A DNA stretch of 64,000 bases from Pedobacter zeae (GCF_014196715.1 NZ_JACIEF010000004.1:372001-436000), one strand, 5' to 3'; positions 35,407 through 44,004 are shown, counted from the first letter of the stretch. The notes: generated by a model from the sequence alone, not told the origin. Numbers and translations are program-made.

Positions 35407-36681
35407 ATGTCCAAAAAAATTTTAGTCTGGTTTAGAAATGATCTTCGCTTGCATGATAACGAAATGCTCGTGGAGGCAATTGCTAAATCTGATTCAATTT
35501 TGCCTGTTTACATTCTCGATCCCCGATCTTTTGGCGAAACCAAATATGGTACACTGAAAACCGGCAATATTAGAGCACAGTTTATTTTAGAAAGTGTTTT
35601 AGGCCTACGTAATGCTTTAAAACAGATTGGAGGCAATCTGCTGATTGCTGAAGGTAATCCCGAAGATATTATTCCGCAGTTGGTACAGGAATATGAAATT
35701 ACCGAGGTGTACCATCACCGCGAAGTAGCGCGCGAAGAAACCCATGTTTCTACACTTGTCGAAAATGCGCTTTGGAAATTACGCGTGAACCTGAAGCACT
35801 TTATCGGCCATACCTTATATAATAAAGAAGATCTGCCTTTTCCCATTAAGGATATCCCCGATGCTTTTAACCTCTTTAAAAAGAAGATTGAGCGCGATTC
35901 GATTATCAAACCCTGTTTTGCAGCGCCCGACCGGATTAACGTGGCTGAAGTGATCGATTGGGGTACCTTGTCATCATTGGAAGACCTTAATCTTTTACCA
36001 CAGCAGAAAGATCAGCGTGCTGATTTCGAATTTGTAGGCGGCGAAGCAGAAGGTTTGGCTCATTTACAAAAGGTAATCCTGGCCATGCAACAGGCTGCAA
36101 CTACCAAGAATTTAATTCTTGCCTCAAAACTTTCTGCCTGGCTGGCTATTGGCAGTTTATCTCCCCGTAAAGTGTATTGGGAAATTAAAAAAATGGAAGG
36201 CGTACCCAATACCAAAGCCATGTTTAATCATATTTTATTGGGCTTGCTTTGGAGAGATTATTTCCGTTTTATGTTTAAAAAATACGGGAATACATTTTTC
36301 AGTCCCGACGGATTTGGCAGCCAGGGCTTGGTTGATGTTGCCAATGAGCAGGACAATCTCTATAAATGGAAAAATGCACAGACCGGATTTGCCGTAGTAG
36401 ATGCAGTAATGACGGAGTTAAACCAGACCGGTTTTATTTCGAATATTGCCAGGCAGACAGCTGCGCTATACCTGATCAATAACCTGGAAGTAAGCTGGGT
36501 TTTAGGAGCCGCTTACTTTGAAGAAAAACTGATCGATTATAACCCGGCAAGTAACTGGGGCAACTGGGCCAATGTTGCTGGTGTGGGGAACGATCAAAAA
36601 TCAAAAAGTGTATTCGATTTAGATAAAAACATCAAAAATCTCGACCCAAAAGGCAACTATGCTTTAACTTGGGCATCATAG
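35407..36681 (+). CDS. DASH-family cryptochrome / single-strand DNA photolyase
   Basis: A photolyase-superfamily flavoprotein of 424 residues. MSKKILVWFRNDLRLHDNEML opens the antenna domain. The FAD domain shows LLGLLWRDYFRFMFKKYG, FAVVDAVMTELNQTGFISNIARQ and NPASNWGNWANVAGVGNDQK, the DASH-type version of this block (as against NVGGWQWAAGSGNDA of CPD photolyases). DASH proteins repair dimers in single-stranded or looped DNA and may also have blue-light signalling roles. It has its own consensus promoter and is divergent from the epimerase/photolyase pair, so both photolyase types are produced from one small cluster. Confidence 0.94.
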   Translation: MSKKILVWFRNDLRLHDNEMLVEAIAKSDSILPVYILDPRSFGETKYGTLKTGNIRAQFILESVLGLRNALKQIGGNLLIAEGNPEDIIPQLVQEYEITEVYHHREVAREETHVSTLVENALWKLRVNLKHFIGHTLYNKEDLPFPIKDIPDAFNLFKKKIERDSIIKPCFAAPDRINVAEVIDWGTLSSLEDLNLLPQQKDQRADFEFVGGEAEGLAHLQKVILAMQQAATTKNLILASKLSAWLAIGSLSPRKVYWEIKKMEGVPNTKAMFNHILLGLLWRDYFRFMFKKYGNTFFSPDGFGSQGLVDVANEQDNLYKWKNAQTGFAVVDAVMTELNQTGFISNIARQTAALYLINNLEVSWVLGAAYFEEKLIDYNPASNWGNWANVAGVGNDQKSKSVFDLDKNIKNLDPKGNYALTWAS

Positions 36682-36696
36682 TTGTATTGACTTAAT

Positions 36697-36796
36697 GATT
36701 GAGTGTTGAATGATGAATTTGAATTTTATCGATCGGTACAAGCCGTATTTTTGTCATTCTATAATTTAATAATTCGCTCATTCAATAATTCTCATT
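36697..36796. repeat. Imperfect inverted repeat upstream of sucA
   Basis: TTGAATGATGAATTTGAATT on the left can pair imperfectly with the reverse complement of the ATTCGCTCATTCAATAATTC segment on the right. It lies between the DASH stop codon and the sucA promoter. Confidence 0.35.
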
Positions 36797-36808
36797 TTAA
36801 TCGAGATT

Positions 36809-36842
36809 TTTGCCGTTTATATAAGGTAAAATTCTAATTTTG
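36809..36842 (+). promoter_or_regulatory. Probable promoter of sucA-sucB
   Basis: TTTG at 36809-36812, a 22-base spacer and TAATTTTG at 36835-36842, 25 bases before the sucA start codon. The spacer is at the upper end of the accepted range. Confidence 0.45.
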
Positions 36843-36867
36843 TAGTGCTTATAGTAAATAGTTAATA

Positions 36868-39663
36868 ATGGATAAATTATCTTATCTTAATGGCGCAAAC
36901 GCCGAATATATAGAGTCTTTATATCAGTCGTATCAACAAGATCCTGAGTCGGTTGAGTTTGGCTGGCAGAAATTTTTTGAAGGTTTCGATTTTGGAAGAG
37001 GATCGGAATCCCCGTCCGTAACAACAGAAACTCCTGAACAATTTTTAAAAGAGGTTAATGTTTTAAACCTGATTGATGGCTATCGCAGCCGGGGTCACTT
37101 GTTTACGCACACCAATCCGGTTCGCGAAAGACGTAAACATTTGCCAACCTTAGATCTTGCCAATTTTGGGTTATCAGATGCAGATTTGGAAACCGTTTTC
37201 AATTCTGGTGTAGAGATTGGTATCGGTGCCGCAAAACTGAAAGATATTCTTGCCGTTTTACAACAAACATACGTTGGTTCTATAGGAGCCGAATTTAAAT
37301 TTTTACGTACACCCGAAGTGTTGGGCTGGATTCAGCAAAAAATGGAAAGTGCACGTAATACCCCTAATTTCTCAATCGAAGAAAAGAAACGCATTCTCCG
37401 GAAATTAAACGAGGCAGTAAGTTTTGAAAATTTTCTTGGGACAAAATTTTTAGGTCAGAAACGTTTCTCTTTAGAAGGGGCTGAAGCTTTAATTCCTGCA
37501 TTGGATTCTGTGATCGAAAAAGGTGCTGAACTGGGAATTGAAGAATTTGTGATTGGTATGGCCCACCGCGGACGTTTAAACGTGCTGGCCAATATCATGC
37601 AGAAAACCTACAAAGATATTTTTGCAGAGTTTGAAGGTAAAAGTTATAATCCGGATACCCCGTTTGGCGGTGATGTAAAATACCATCTAGGTTACTCAAC
37701 CGATGTAACCACCAATGCTGGTAAAAGTGTTCACTTAAGTTTATGCCCTAACCCATCTCACCTTGAAACTGTTGATGGTGTGGTAGAAGGAATGAGCCGC
37801 TCTAAAATCGATTTTAAATATGGTGGCGACAATAGCCGTTTAGCACCGATTTTGATTCATGGTGATGCTTCAGTTGCCGGACAGGGTATTGTTTACGAAG
37901 TCATCCAGATGGCTGGCCTTGAAGGTTATAAAACCGGAGGAACCATCCACCTGGTAATCAATAACCAGATCGGTTTCACCACCAATTATAAAGATGCACG
38001 TACCAGTACTTACTGTACCGATATTGCTAAAGTAACACTGTCGCCGGTTTTCCACGTAAATGGCGATGATCCTGAAGCTTTGGTTTATGCGATCAATTTA
38101 GCAATGGAATACCGTCAGAAATACAAAAACGACGTTTTTATTGATATTCTTTGCTACCGCCGTTTTGGTCACAATGAGTCTGATGAACCTAAATTCACCC
38201 AGCCTTTATTGTACAAAACCATCGAAAAACACCCTAATCCAAGGGAAATTTATATCGATCAGTTAACCAAAGAAGGTAAATTGGAAGCTGGTTTAGCAAA
38301 AGAAATGGAAAAAGATTTCCGCGGTATTTTGCAGGAACGTTTAAATGAAGCCAAAGAGTTTGTTGCCGGCAATGCTGAAGTTAAATTTGGTGGTGCTTGG
38401 GCAGATCTTCGGATGGCAACGCCTAAAGATTTCGAATCTTCGCCGGTAACCGCGGTTAAAAAATCTACTTTATTGGAAATCGGTAAACGCATTACCACTT
38501 TACCATCAAACAAAAAGTTCTTCAAGAAAATTGAGAAACTATTTCTGGAAAGAACTAAAATGGTTAACGAAACCCATGTTTTCGACTGGGCAATGGGCGA
38601 GCAATTGGCTTATGGTACATTGTTGTCAGAAGGTAAACGTGTTCGTTTAAGTGGCCAGGATGTGGAACGTGGTACTTTCTCTCACCGTCATGCCGTTTTA
38701 ACGCTTGAAGACAGTGAGGAAGAATATGTACCATTGGCAAATATTTCTGATCAACAGGCCTCATTTGATATCTACAATTCACATTTATCAGAATATGGTG
38801 TTTTAGGTTTCGAATACGGTTATGCCATGGCAAATCCTAATGCTTTAACCATCTGGGAAGCACAGTTTGGCGATTTCTTTAACGGTGCACAGATTGTTGT
38901 AGATCAGTATGTTGCAAGTGCCGAAACCAAATGGCAACGCGAAAACGGTTTGGTTATGTTATTGCCTCATGGTTACGAGGGCCAGGGACCAGAGCATTCA
39001 TCAGCACGTATTGAGCGTTTTATGGAGCTTTGTGCCGATTATAACATGCAGGTAACCAATTGTACTACACCGGCTAACTTTTTCCATGTTCTACGCCGTC
39101 AGTTCAAACGCGATTTCCGTAAACCACTAATCGTATTTACGCCTAAAAGTTTATTGCGCCACCCTGCCTGTGTTTCTAAATTAGAAGAATTTACCGAAGG
39201 TGGTTTTAAAGAAGTAATTGATGATGTAAATGCTAAAGTTGCAGACATCACCCGCGTTGTTTTCTGTAGCGGTAAAATTTACTATGAATTGCTGGAGAAA
39301 CAGCAGGCCGATAAAATCAAACACGTAGCTTTGGTACGGGTTGAGCAGTTATATCCAACCCCGGTTGATCAGCTGGAAGCCATCAAGAAAAAATATAAAA
39401 ATGCAAAAGAAGTTTTCTGGGTGCAGGAAGAGCCAGAGAACATGGGCGCATGGCCATATTTGTTCCGCAAATTGTATAAAACTGCCTTAAAAGGTATAGA
39501 TGTAATTTCGAGAAGAGAGAGCAGCAGTACAGCTACAGGTTTTGCAAAACAACATGCTAATCAACAAGCCTATATTTTGGCAAAAGCTTTAGAAATTTCC
39601 GTTACGGAAGATGTTAAAGACATTGCAAAGAAGGCAACGAAGAAATTAGTTCAGATCGATTAA
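36868..39663 (+). CDS. sucA: 2-oxoglutarate dehydrogenase E1 component
   Basis: Thiamine-diphosphate-dependent decarboxylase of the TCA-cycle 2-oxoglutarate dehydrogenase complex, 931 residues. The N-terminal E2-binding helix is SYLNGANAEYIESLYQSYQQD. VIGMAHRGRLNVLANI, then HGDASVAGQGIVYEVIQM and INNQIGFTTNYKDARTS form the TPP/Mg2+ binding part, and FIDILCYRRFGHNESDEP follows. The pyrimidine-binding half has LSGQDVERGTFSHRHAVL, and the C-terminal domain has WVQEEPENMGAWPY. It is co-transcribed with sucB 99 bases downstream. No lipoamide dehydrogenase gene is present here, so E3 is encoded elsewhere. Confidence 0.98.
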   Translation: MDKLSYLNGANAEYIESLYQSYQQDPESVEFGWQKFFEGFDFGRGSESPSVTTETPEQFLKEVNVLNLIDGYRSRGHLFTHTNPVRERRKHLPTLDLANFGLSDADLETVFNSGVEIGIGAAKLKDILAVLQQTYVGSIGAEFKFLRTPEVLGWIQQKMESARNTPNFSIEEKKRILRKLNEAVSFENFLGTKFLGQKRFSLEGAEALIPALDSVIEKGAELGIEEFVIGMAHRGRLNVLANIMQKTYKDIFAEFEGKSYNPDTPFGGDVKYHLGYSTDVTTNAGKSVHLSLCPNPSHLETVDGVVEGMSRSKIDFKYGGDNSRLAPILIHGDASVAGQGIVYEVIQMAGLEGYKTGGTIHLVINNQIGFTTNYKDARTSTYCTDIAKVTLSPVFHVNGDDPEALVYAINLAMEYRQKYKNDVFIDILCYRRFGHNESDEPKFTQPLLYKTIEKHPNPREIYIDQLTKEGKLEAGLAKEMEKDFRGILQERLNEAKEFVAGNAEVKFGGAWADLRMATPKDFESSPVTAVKKSTLLEIGKRITTLPSNKKFFKKIEKLFLERTKMVNETHVFDWAMGEQLAYGTLLSEGKRVRLSGQDVERGTFSHRHAVLTLEDSEEEYVPLANISDQQASFDIYNSHLSEYGVLGFEYGYAMANPNALTIWEAQFGDFFNGAQIVVDQYVASAETKWQRENGLVMLLPHGYEGQGPEHSSARIERFMELCADYNMQVTNCTTPANFFHVLRRQFKRDFRKPLIVFTPKSLLRHPACVSKLEEFTEGGFKEVIDDVNAKVADITRVVFCSGKIYYELLEKQQADKIKHVALVRVEQLYPTPVDQLEAIKKKYKNAKEVFWVQEEPENMGAWPYLFRKLYKTALKGIDVISRRESSSTATGFAKQHANQQAYILAKALEISVTEDVKDIAKKATKKLVQID

Positions 39664-39762
39664 ATGAGGCTTAAGACGTAAGGTTTGAGGTATAGGCTTA
39701 AGCAGCCTGAACATTTCAACCTTACAATATTTAACCTTTAACAATAAAAAAACATAACAAAA

Positions 39763-40992
39763 ATGAGTTTAGAGATAAAAGTTCCACCTGTTGGTGAGTC
39801 GATAACCGAAGTTGTTTTATCACGTTGGATAAAAAACGATGGCGATGTTGTTGAAATGGATGAAGTGATTGCTGAATTAGAATCGGATAAAGCTACATTC
39901 GAATTAACTGCAGAACAAGCTGGAACTTTAAAAACCATAGCCACCGAAGGGGATACTTTAGCCATTGGCGCAGTAGTATGTAAAATTGAAGATGGTGGCG
40001 CTGCCCCTGCTGCGAAACCTGATGCTCCAAAAGCTGAAGAAAAAGCAGTTGTTACTGAAGAAAAAACTGCAGCTCCGGTTGCTGAAAAATCTGGCGAAAG
40101 CTACGCTACTGGTACTCCTTCACCTGCTGCGGGTAAAATCCTTGCCGAAAAAGGTATTGATGCTTCTACAGTAAAAGGTACTGGAGTTGATGGCCGAATT
40201 ACCAAAGATGATGCTGTTAAAGCTGAAGCTGGTAAAAAAGCTGAAGCGCCAAAAGCCAGTGCACCGGTTGCTGCTGCTGCACCTGCTGGTAGCCGTGGTG
40301 AGCGTCGTGAAAAAATGTCGCCATTACGGAGAACCGTTGCAAAACGTTTGGTTGCCGTTAAAAACGAAACCGCTATGTTAACTACTTTTAACGAGGTTAA
40401 CATGAAACCGATTATGGATTTACGCGCCAAGTATAAAGACCAGTTTAAGGAAAAATTTGGTGTTGGTTTAGGTTTCATGAGCTTTTTTACGAAAGCCGTA
40501 ACCGAAGCATTAAAAGATTTCCCTGCGGTTAATGGTCGTATTGAAGGCGATGAAATTGTTTACAATGATTTTGCTGATATTTCGATCGCCGTTTCTGCGC
40601 CAAAAGGTTTGGTGGTTCCGGTAATCCGTAATGCAGAGAGCATGACTTTAGCACAAATTGAAAAATCGGTATTGGACTTAGCTTTAAAAGCACGCGATAG
40701 CAAATTAACTATCGAAGAAATGACTGGCGGAACATTTACCATTACTAACGGTGGTGTTTTTGGTTCGATGATGTCGACCCCGATTATCAATGCGCCACAA
40801 TCGGCCATTTTAGGTATGCACAATATTGTTGAGCGTCCGGTTGCCGAAAAAGGTGAAGTGGTAATCCGCCCGATGATGTATGTTGCTTTATCTTACGATC
40901 ACAGGATTATTGACGGACGTGAGTCGGTTGGTTTCTTGGTTCGTGTGAAACAATTATTGGAAGATCCGGCCAGATTGTTACTAGGCGTTTAA
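39763..40992 (+). CDS. sucB: 2-oxoglutarate dehydrogenase E2 (dihydrolipoyllysine succinyltransferase)
   Basis: The core of the 2-oxoglutarate dehydrogenase complex, transferring succinyl groups to CoA. The 409-residue protein has an N-terminal lipoyl domain with the lipoylated Lys in AELESDKATFEL, an Ala/Pro/Lys-rich flexible linker, and a peripheral-subunit binding domain (SPAAGKILAEKGIDASTVKG). A second Ala/Pro linker precedes the catalytic domain, whose active site is SYDHRIIDGRESVGFL (HxxxDG). NGGVFGSMMSTPIINAPQSAILG is the usual core sequence. One lipoyl domain is normal for SucB and distinguishes it from multi-lipoyl pyruvate dehydrogenase E2. A terminator follows. Confidence 0.97.
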   Translation: MSLEIKVPPVGESITEVVLSRWIKNDGDVVEMDEVIAELESDKATFELTAEQAGTLKTIATEGDTLAIGAVVCKIEDGGAAPAAKPDAPKAEEKAVVTEEKTAAPVAEKSGESYATGTPSPAAGKILAEKGIDASTVKGTGVDGRITKDDAVKAEAGKKAEAPKASAPVAAAAPAGSRGERREKMSPLRRTVAKRLVAVKNETAMLTTFNEVNMKPIMDLRAKYKDQFKEKFGVGLGFMSFFTKAVTEALKDFPAVNGRIEGDEIVYNDFADISIAVSAPKGLVVPVIRNAESMTLAQIEKSVLDLALKARDSKLTIEEMTGGTFTITNGGVFGSMMSTPIINAPQSAILGMHNIVERPVAEKGEVVIRPMMYVALSYDHRIIDGRESVGFLVRVKQLLEDPARLLLGV

Positions 40993-41055
40993 TCTTCTTG
41001 GGGATTCGTCGCCCTGAATTTATTTCAGGACCTCTCCGATGATCAATAATATTTC

Positions 41056-41084
41056 AAAGCCCCGATGTAAATCGGGGCTTTTTG
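41056..41084 (+). terminator. Terminator of sucA-sucB
   Basis: The stem AAAGCCCCGAT / ATCGGGGCTTT has a GTAA loop and is followed by a short T run. Confidence 0.85.
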
Positions 41085-41180
41085 GTTAAATAACGAAATT
41101 CACGTTTAACTTTCTAAAATACGAATGTCATCGTGAGGGATAATTTATTGTATAAAAACATTATCTGTAACATCCTCTCT

Positions 41181-41300
41181 GAGATCGTCATTTCGAGCGG
41201 AGTGCAACGTAGCCGAGAACCACGGAGTGCTCAGCGAAGCTAAATCTGTCTATGTAGATCTCTCCATTTCGCTACGCTTCAGTCGAGATGACGAAATCTA
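41181..41300. repeat. Long imperfect hairpin (REP-like element)
   Basis: GAGATCGTCATTTCGAGCG at the left is matched by CAGTCGAGATGACGAAATC at the right, so the whole 120 bases can fold back on itself; inner arms contain GCTCAGCGAAG-type sequence. The right end overlaps the stop codon of the DUF1080 gene. It is similar in style to 42032-42120 and 58447-58546. Confidence 0.65.
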
Positions 41301-41978
41301 TTTCGATAATTCCTTAATCGGTTTAATATCCAGTTGCTTAAATTCTACCTCACTGCCTTCTGCCTGTAAAGCAATTTGCCCGCTACTTGCCGTACAATTA
41401 GTGCCGTAGTTTACCAATGTACCGTTTACCCAAACTTTAATATCGTTGTTCAGGCACTGTATCACCATGGTATTCCATTCGCCAACAGGTTTTTCACTAT
41501 CATCTGTTAAATTTTTAATGCGGCGGAGTTTATTCCCGTTTACACCCCAGTTTTCTTTCGGGCCACGTCTGGTAACCATATCAGGTACCGTAATGTCTTC
41601 TTCAATACACCAGAAATCGCCGGCATCTTTATGTTGCATTTGTACTTCTAAAGATTTCGGAAACATACCATATAAAGCCCTCGGTGTAGAGGCATGTACT
41701 AAAACACCGCAGTTGCCCGGTTTACCTGCAAAACGGTATTGTACGGTTAACTGGTAGTTTTTATAAATTTTATCGGTTATTAAATGCCCGCCCGGCGTAC
41801 CTAAACTTACGAGCATGCCATTGCGAACAATAAATGGATTAATGGTATCGGGTTTTTGATCCATTGCAGGTACATCTACGTGCCAGCCTTTTAAATCTTT
41901 GCCGTTAAAAAGGCTCTTTTGGGCGAGTAGCGGTGTGCTAAAAGTAATGAACAGGATTAATGCTGTGTATAATTTCAT
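41298..41978 (-). CDS. DUF1080 / 3-keto-disaccharide hydrolase-like secreted protein
   Basis: A protein of about 226 residues starting MKLYTALILFITFSTPLLAQ, a signal peptide. An ATG 42 codons upstream was rejected because it precedes this peptide. SLFNGKDLKGWHV is the classic opening of DUF1080 proteins, which adopt a concanavalin-like beta-jelly roll; YQLTVQYRFAGKPGNCGVLVHAS and VGEWNTMVIQCLNNDIKVWVNG are the central strands. Relatives act on 3-keto-glycosides; others are only described as lectin-like. No glycoside hydrolase or SusCD pair is adjacent to hint at a substrate. The last codons overlap the REP-like hairpin. Confidence 0.88.
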   Translation of the reverse strand: MKLYTALILFITFSTPLLAQKSLFNGKDLKGWHVDVPAMDQKPDTINPFIVRNGMLVSLGTPGGHLITDKIYKNYQLTVQYRFAGKPGNCGVLVHASTPRALYGMFPKSLEVQMQHKDAGDFWCIEEDITVPDMVTRRGPKENWGVNGNKLRRIKNLTDDSEKPVGEWNTMVIQCLNNDIKVWVNGTLVNYGTNCTASSGQIALQAEGSEVEFKQLDIKPIKELSK

Positions 41979-42031
41979 AGGTATATTTGGTTTTCTCAAA
42001 TATATTCTAAAAAATTGGAAAATAATGATGT

Positions 42032-42120
42032 TTGTTATCCTGAATGAAATGAAGATTTTATTCTGTGGTTGGAGTCCAATATTTTCTTTATTAAGATTCT
42101 TCACTGCGTTCAGAATAACA
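42032..42120. repeat. Imperfect inverted repeat (REP-like, TGTTATCCTGAAtgaa type)
   Basis: TGTTATCCTGAATGAAATGA on the left pairs with TCACTGCGTTCAGAATAACA on the right. The arms are alike to the CTGAGC-GTCGAAG family at 42955 and 50845 and to the 58447 element. Confidence 0.65.
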
Positions 42121-42129
42121 ATTCTGCTG

Positions 42130-42256
42130 TCCGTAGAGTTAAGCCTAGCATTTCTACGGATGGGAATGGATTTGAGTTTTCAAATTCAGTAAATGGGACG
42201 AGTCAAAGACTCTTTTCCAGGCTGAAATCCGTAGAGCCCTTCGGAACTCTACGGAT
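42130..42256. repeat. Two neighbouring hairpins sharing a CCGTAGAG arm
   Basis: Hairpin A: TCCGTAGA at 42130-42137 with TCTACGGA at 42153-42160. Hairpin B: ATCCGTAGAG at 42227-42236 with CTCTACGGAT at 42247-42256, perfect over 10 bp. The arms are related, so one is probably a copy of the other. There is no T tract, so it is not a normal terminator. Confidence 0.65.
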
Positions 42257-42270
42257 AGGTTAGGGAGCTA

Positions 42271-42783
42271 TTAGAGCCCTAAAAGTGCCTCATATGGATC
42301 TCCTTTTAAACCGAGTAGCTGTGCAAAAGCAGGCTCGGTTTTAATGCCGTTATTTTTCAGCCTGATGATCTCCTGCCTGAAAATTTCACCTCTTTCCAAC
42401 AAAATCTGATGTTCGATAAGCATGTGCCGGTAGGCATTTTGTTGTGTTGTAGGTATGACCTGGCCAAAAATTTCGAACTCAAAACCAGCCATAAAGAAAT
42501 TAGTTTTGACGGATTGAAAGCCTGGATGTGCTGTAATTTTAAATCCTTTCTTGCTGTGAAAGCACTCGGTTAAAGTTTTTGTAAATGCTGTTTTATCCTG
42601 CATGTAGCAAATGATATCCAGATCACTGCTTTTAATGTCGATGTTAATTGGGATGGTGCCAGCCAGAACCGGCGTGAAGGCAGCTAGTTTTTTCATGATC
42701 TGATGCTCAGTCAAAACCTGATAAGCTTTCTGTTGCTTTTCGCTTCCGGATTGGAGATAGGAGATGTCGAGAAAGTTGATCAT
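42271..42783 (-). CDS. DUF4269 domain protein (nucleotidyltransferase-like)
   Basis: A 170-residue cytosolic protein. TIPINIDIKSSDLDIICYM carries the Asp pattern of a nucleotidyltransferase-fold active site. FMAGFEFEIFGQVIPTTQQNAYRHMLIEHQ is the most conserved stretch of DUF4269. The family is common in Bacteroidota and Firmicutes and has no demonstrated activity. The fold assignment is inferred from the S-x-x-D-x-D pattern. It stands alone between repeat-rich gaps, with lspA downstream on the same strand but beyond a terminator. Confidence 0.85.
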   Translation of the reverse strand: MINFLDISYLQSGSEKQQKAYQVLTEHQIMKKLAAFTPVLAGTIPINIDIKSSDLDIICYMQDKTAFTKTLTECFHSKKGFKITAHPGFQSVKTNFFMAGFEFEIFGQVIPTTQQNAYRHMLIEHQILLERGEIFRQEIIRLKNNGIKTEPAFAQLLGLKGDPYEALLGL

Positions 42784-42908
42784 CGCAGGTGAATTGTTTT
42801 TGCTAAAGTTAATAAACGTATTTTTTATGTAGCTGGAGCCGGTTGGTCTTGCATCAACAGATGGGAGAATCTCGGTGAGTCACTGACCGGTAGGAGAGAA
42901 TATTTTAA

Positions 42909-42937
42909 TAAAAAAGCCCATCTCAATTAAAATGGGC
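42909..42937 (-). terminator. Terminator of the ileS-dksA-lspA operon
   Basis: Stem GCCCAT / ATGGGC with a seven-base T tract on the minus strand, about 50 bases after the lspA stop. Confidence 0.85.
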
Positions 42938-42954
42938 AATGTTTTTATTGGGTA

Positions 42955-42978
42955 TTCTTCGACAAGCTCAGAATGACA
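42955..42978 (-). repeat. Half copy of the CTGAGC-GTCGAAG repeat family
   Basis: On the minus strand TGTCATTCTGAGCTTGTCGA continues with AGAA. The match partner at 50845-50870 shares TCTGAGC and GTCGAAGA at the same spacing. It lies between the lspA stop and its terminator. Confidence 0.6.
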
Positions 42979-42988
42979 ATTGATTTGA

Positions 42989-43591
42989 TTAATCTTCAAC
43001 AATTTCGCTGTTGATGCTTACCTCGTCTTTTACATCTTCTTTAAAGTAATTTTTCTGAAAGATGAGGATCAGGATCACGCCGACAGAAATTGCTGCATCT
43101 GCAAGGTTAAAAACAGGTCTGAAGAAAATAAATTCTTCGCCACCCCAGATCGGGAACCAGCCAGGGAAATGTCCTTCAGCAATCGGGAAGTAGAACATAT
43201 CTACCACACGGCCATGGAACCAGCTTTCGTAGCCATAAATTTTGCCATAGAAAACCGAATCGATAATGTTGCCCAATGCCCCCGAAAAAATCAGGGCTAC
43301 ATTTAAGATCAACCCGCGATGAAATTTATGCTTAATTAAATAATGTAAGCCATAACCAATGCCCGCAACTGCGGCAATCCGGAAAAGCGATAAGGCCAGT
43401 TTACCGAACTCGCCGCCAAACTCCATCCCGAAGGCCATCCCGTTATTTTCGGTAAAATGGATAATGAACCATTTTCCAATAATATGGAACTCCTGGCCCA
43501 GGTACATATGCGTTTTAACCCAGGTTTTAACCAGCTGATCGGCCAGTAAAACCAAAAAGATTACAATTAAAGGTTTTGTATAGCCTTTCAT
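42989..43591 (-). CDS. lspA: Lipoprotein signal peptidase (signal peptidase II)
   Basis: Inner-membrane aspartic protease that cleaves prolipoprotein signal peptides before the lipid-modified Cys. The 200-residue protein has four membrane segments (PLIVIFLVLLADQLVKTW, FRIAAVAGIGYGLHYLI, LILNVALIFSGALGNIID, ADAAISVGVILILIF). The two catalytic aspartates are in GALGNIIDS and FNLADAAISVG. The periplasmic insertion between them is longer than in E. coli, as usual in Bacteroidota. The start ATG overlaps the last base of the upstream dksA-like gene (TAATG), indicating translational coupling. Its activity is needed for the many lipoproteins of this genome, including the FKBP and GGT proteins in this window. 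Confidence 0.97.
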   Translation of the reverse strand: MKGYTKPLIVIFLVLLADQLVKTWVKTHMYLGQEFHIIGKWFIIHFTENNGMAFGMEFGGEFGKLALSLFRIAAVAGIGYGLHYLIKHKFHRGLILNVALIFSGALGNIIDSVFYGKIYGYESWFHGRVVDMFYFPIAEGHFPGWFPIWGGEEFIFFRPVFNLADAAISVGVILILIFQKNYFKEDVKDEVSINSEIVED

Positions 43592-43974
43592 TAACCCTGC
43601 TTTAATTTAGCTTCCATGCTTAACGTTGCATGCGGCACGGCACGTAAACGCTCTTTTTGGATCAATTTACCGGTTTCGCGGCAAATACCGTAGGTTTTGT
43701 TTTCGATACGCACCAATGCGTTCTCCAGGTTATCGATAAATTTTTTCTGACGGGCGGCCAATTGATTAATCTGTTCTTTTTCCATCGTTGCCGAACCATC
43801 TTCCAATGTTTTGTAAGCACCCGAAGTATCTTCCGTTCCGTTAGCATTAGGATTGCTTAATGATGCGGTAAGCGCATTAAGTTCTTCCTTCGCCATGCGC
43901 AATTTATCTTGGATCAATTCTTTAAATTCCTGAAGTTCACTGTCTGAGTAGCGTGTTTTATTACTGTTTTCCAT
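43591..43974 (-). CDS. TraR/DksA-type zinc-finger-like protein
   Basis: A 127-residue protein with the coiled-coil N-terminal part of DksA (ELQEFKELIQDKLRMAKEEL and a second helix with LAARQKKFIDNLENALVRIE). The C-terminal finger is YGICRETGKLIQKERLRAVPHA, in which only one of the four cysteines of the DksA C4 zinc site is kept. In Bacteroidota this reduced form is common. DksA binds RNA polymerase through the secondary channel; a comparable role here is inference. It lies between ileS (30 bases upstream) and lspA (one-base overlap), a gene order often conserved in this phylum. Confidence 0.85.
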   Translation of the reverse strand: MENSNKTRYSDSELQEFKELIQDKLRMAKEELNALTASLSNPNANGTEDTSGAYKTLEDGSATMEKEQINQLAARQKKFIDNLENALVRIENKTYGICRETGKLIQKERLRAVPHATLSMEAKLKQG

Positions 43975-44004
43975 GTTTTTAATTTAGTTTTCTAATATAT
44001 GGAT

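Noticed and set aside
40101..40478. 125-codon ORF opposite sucB
   Set aside because: Mirror of the Ala/Pro linker and catalytic domain coding sequence; no homology expected.
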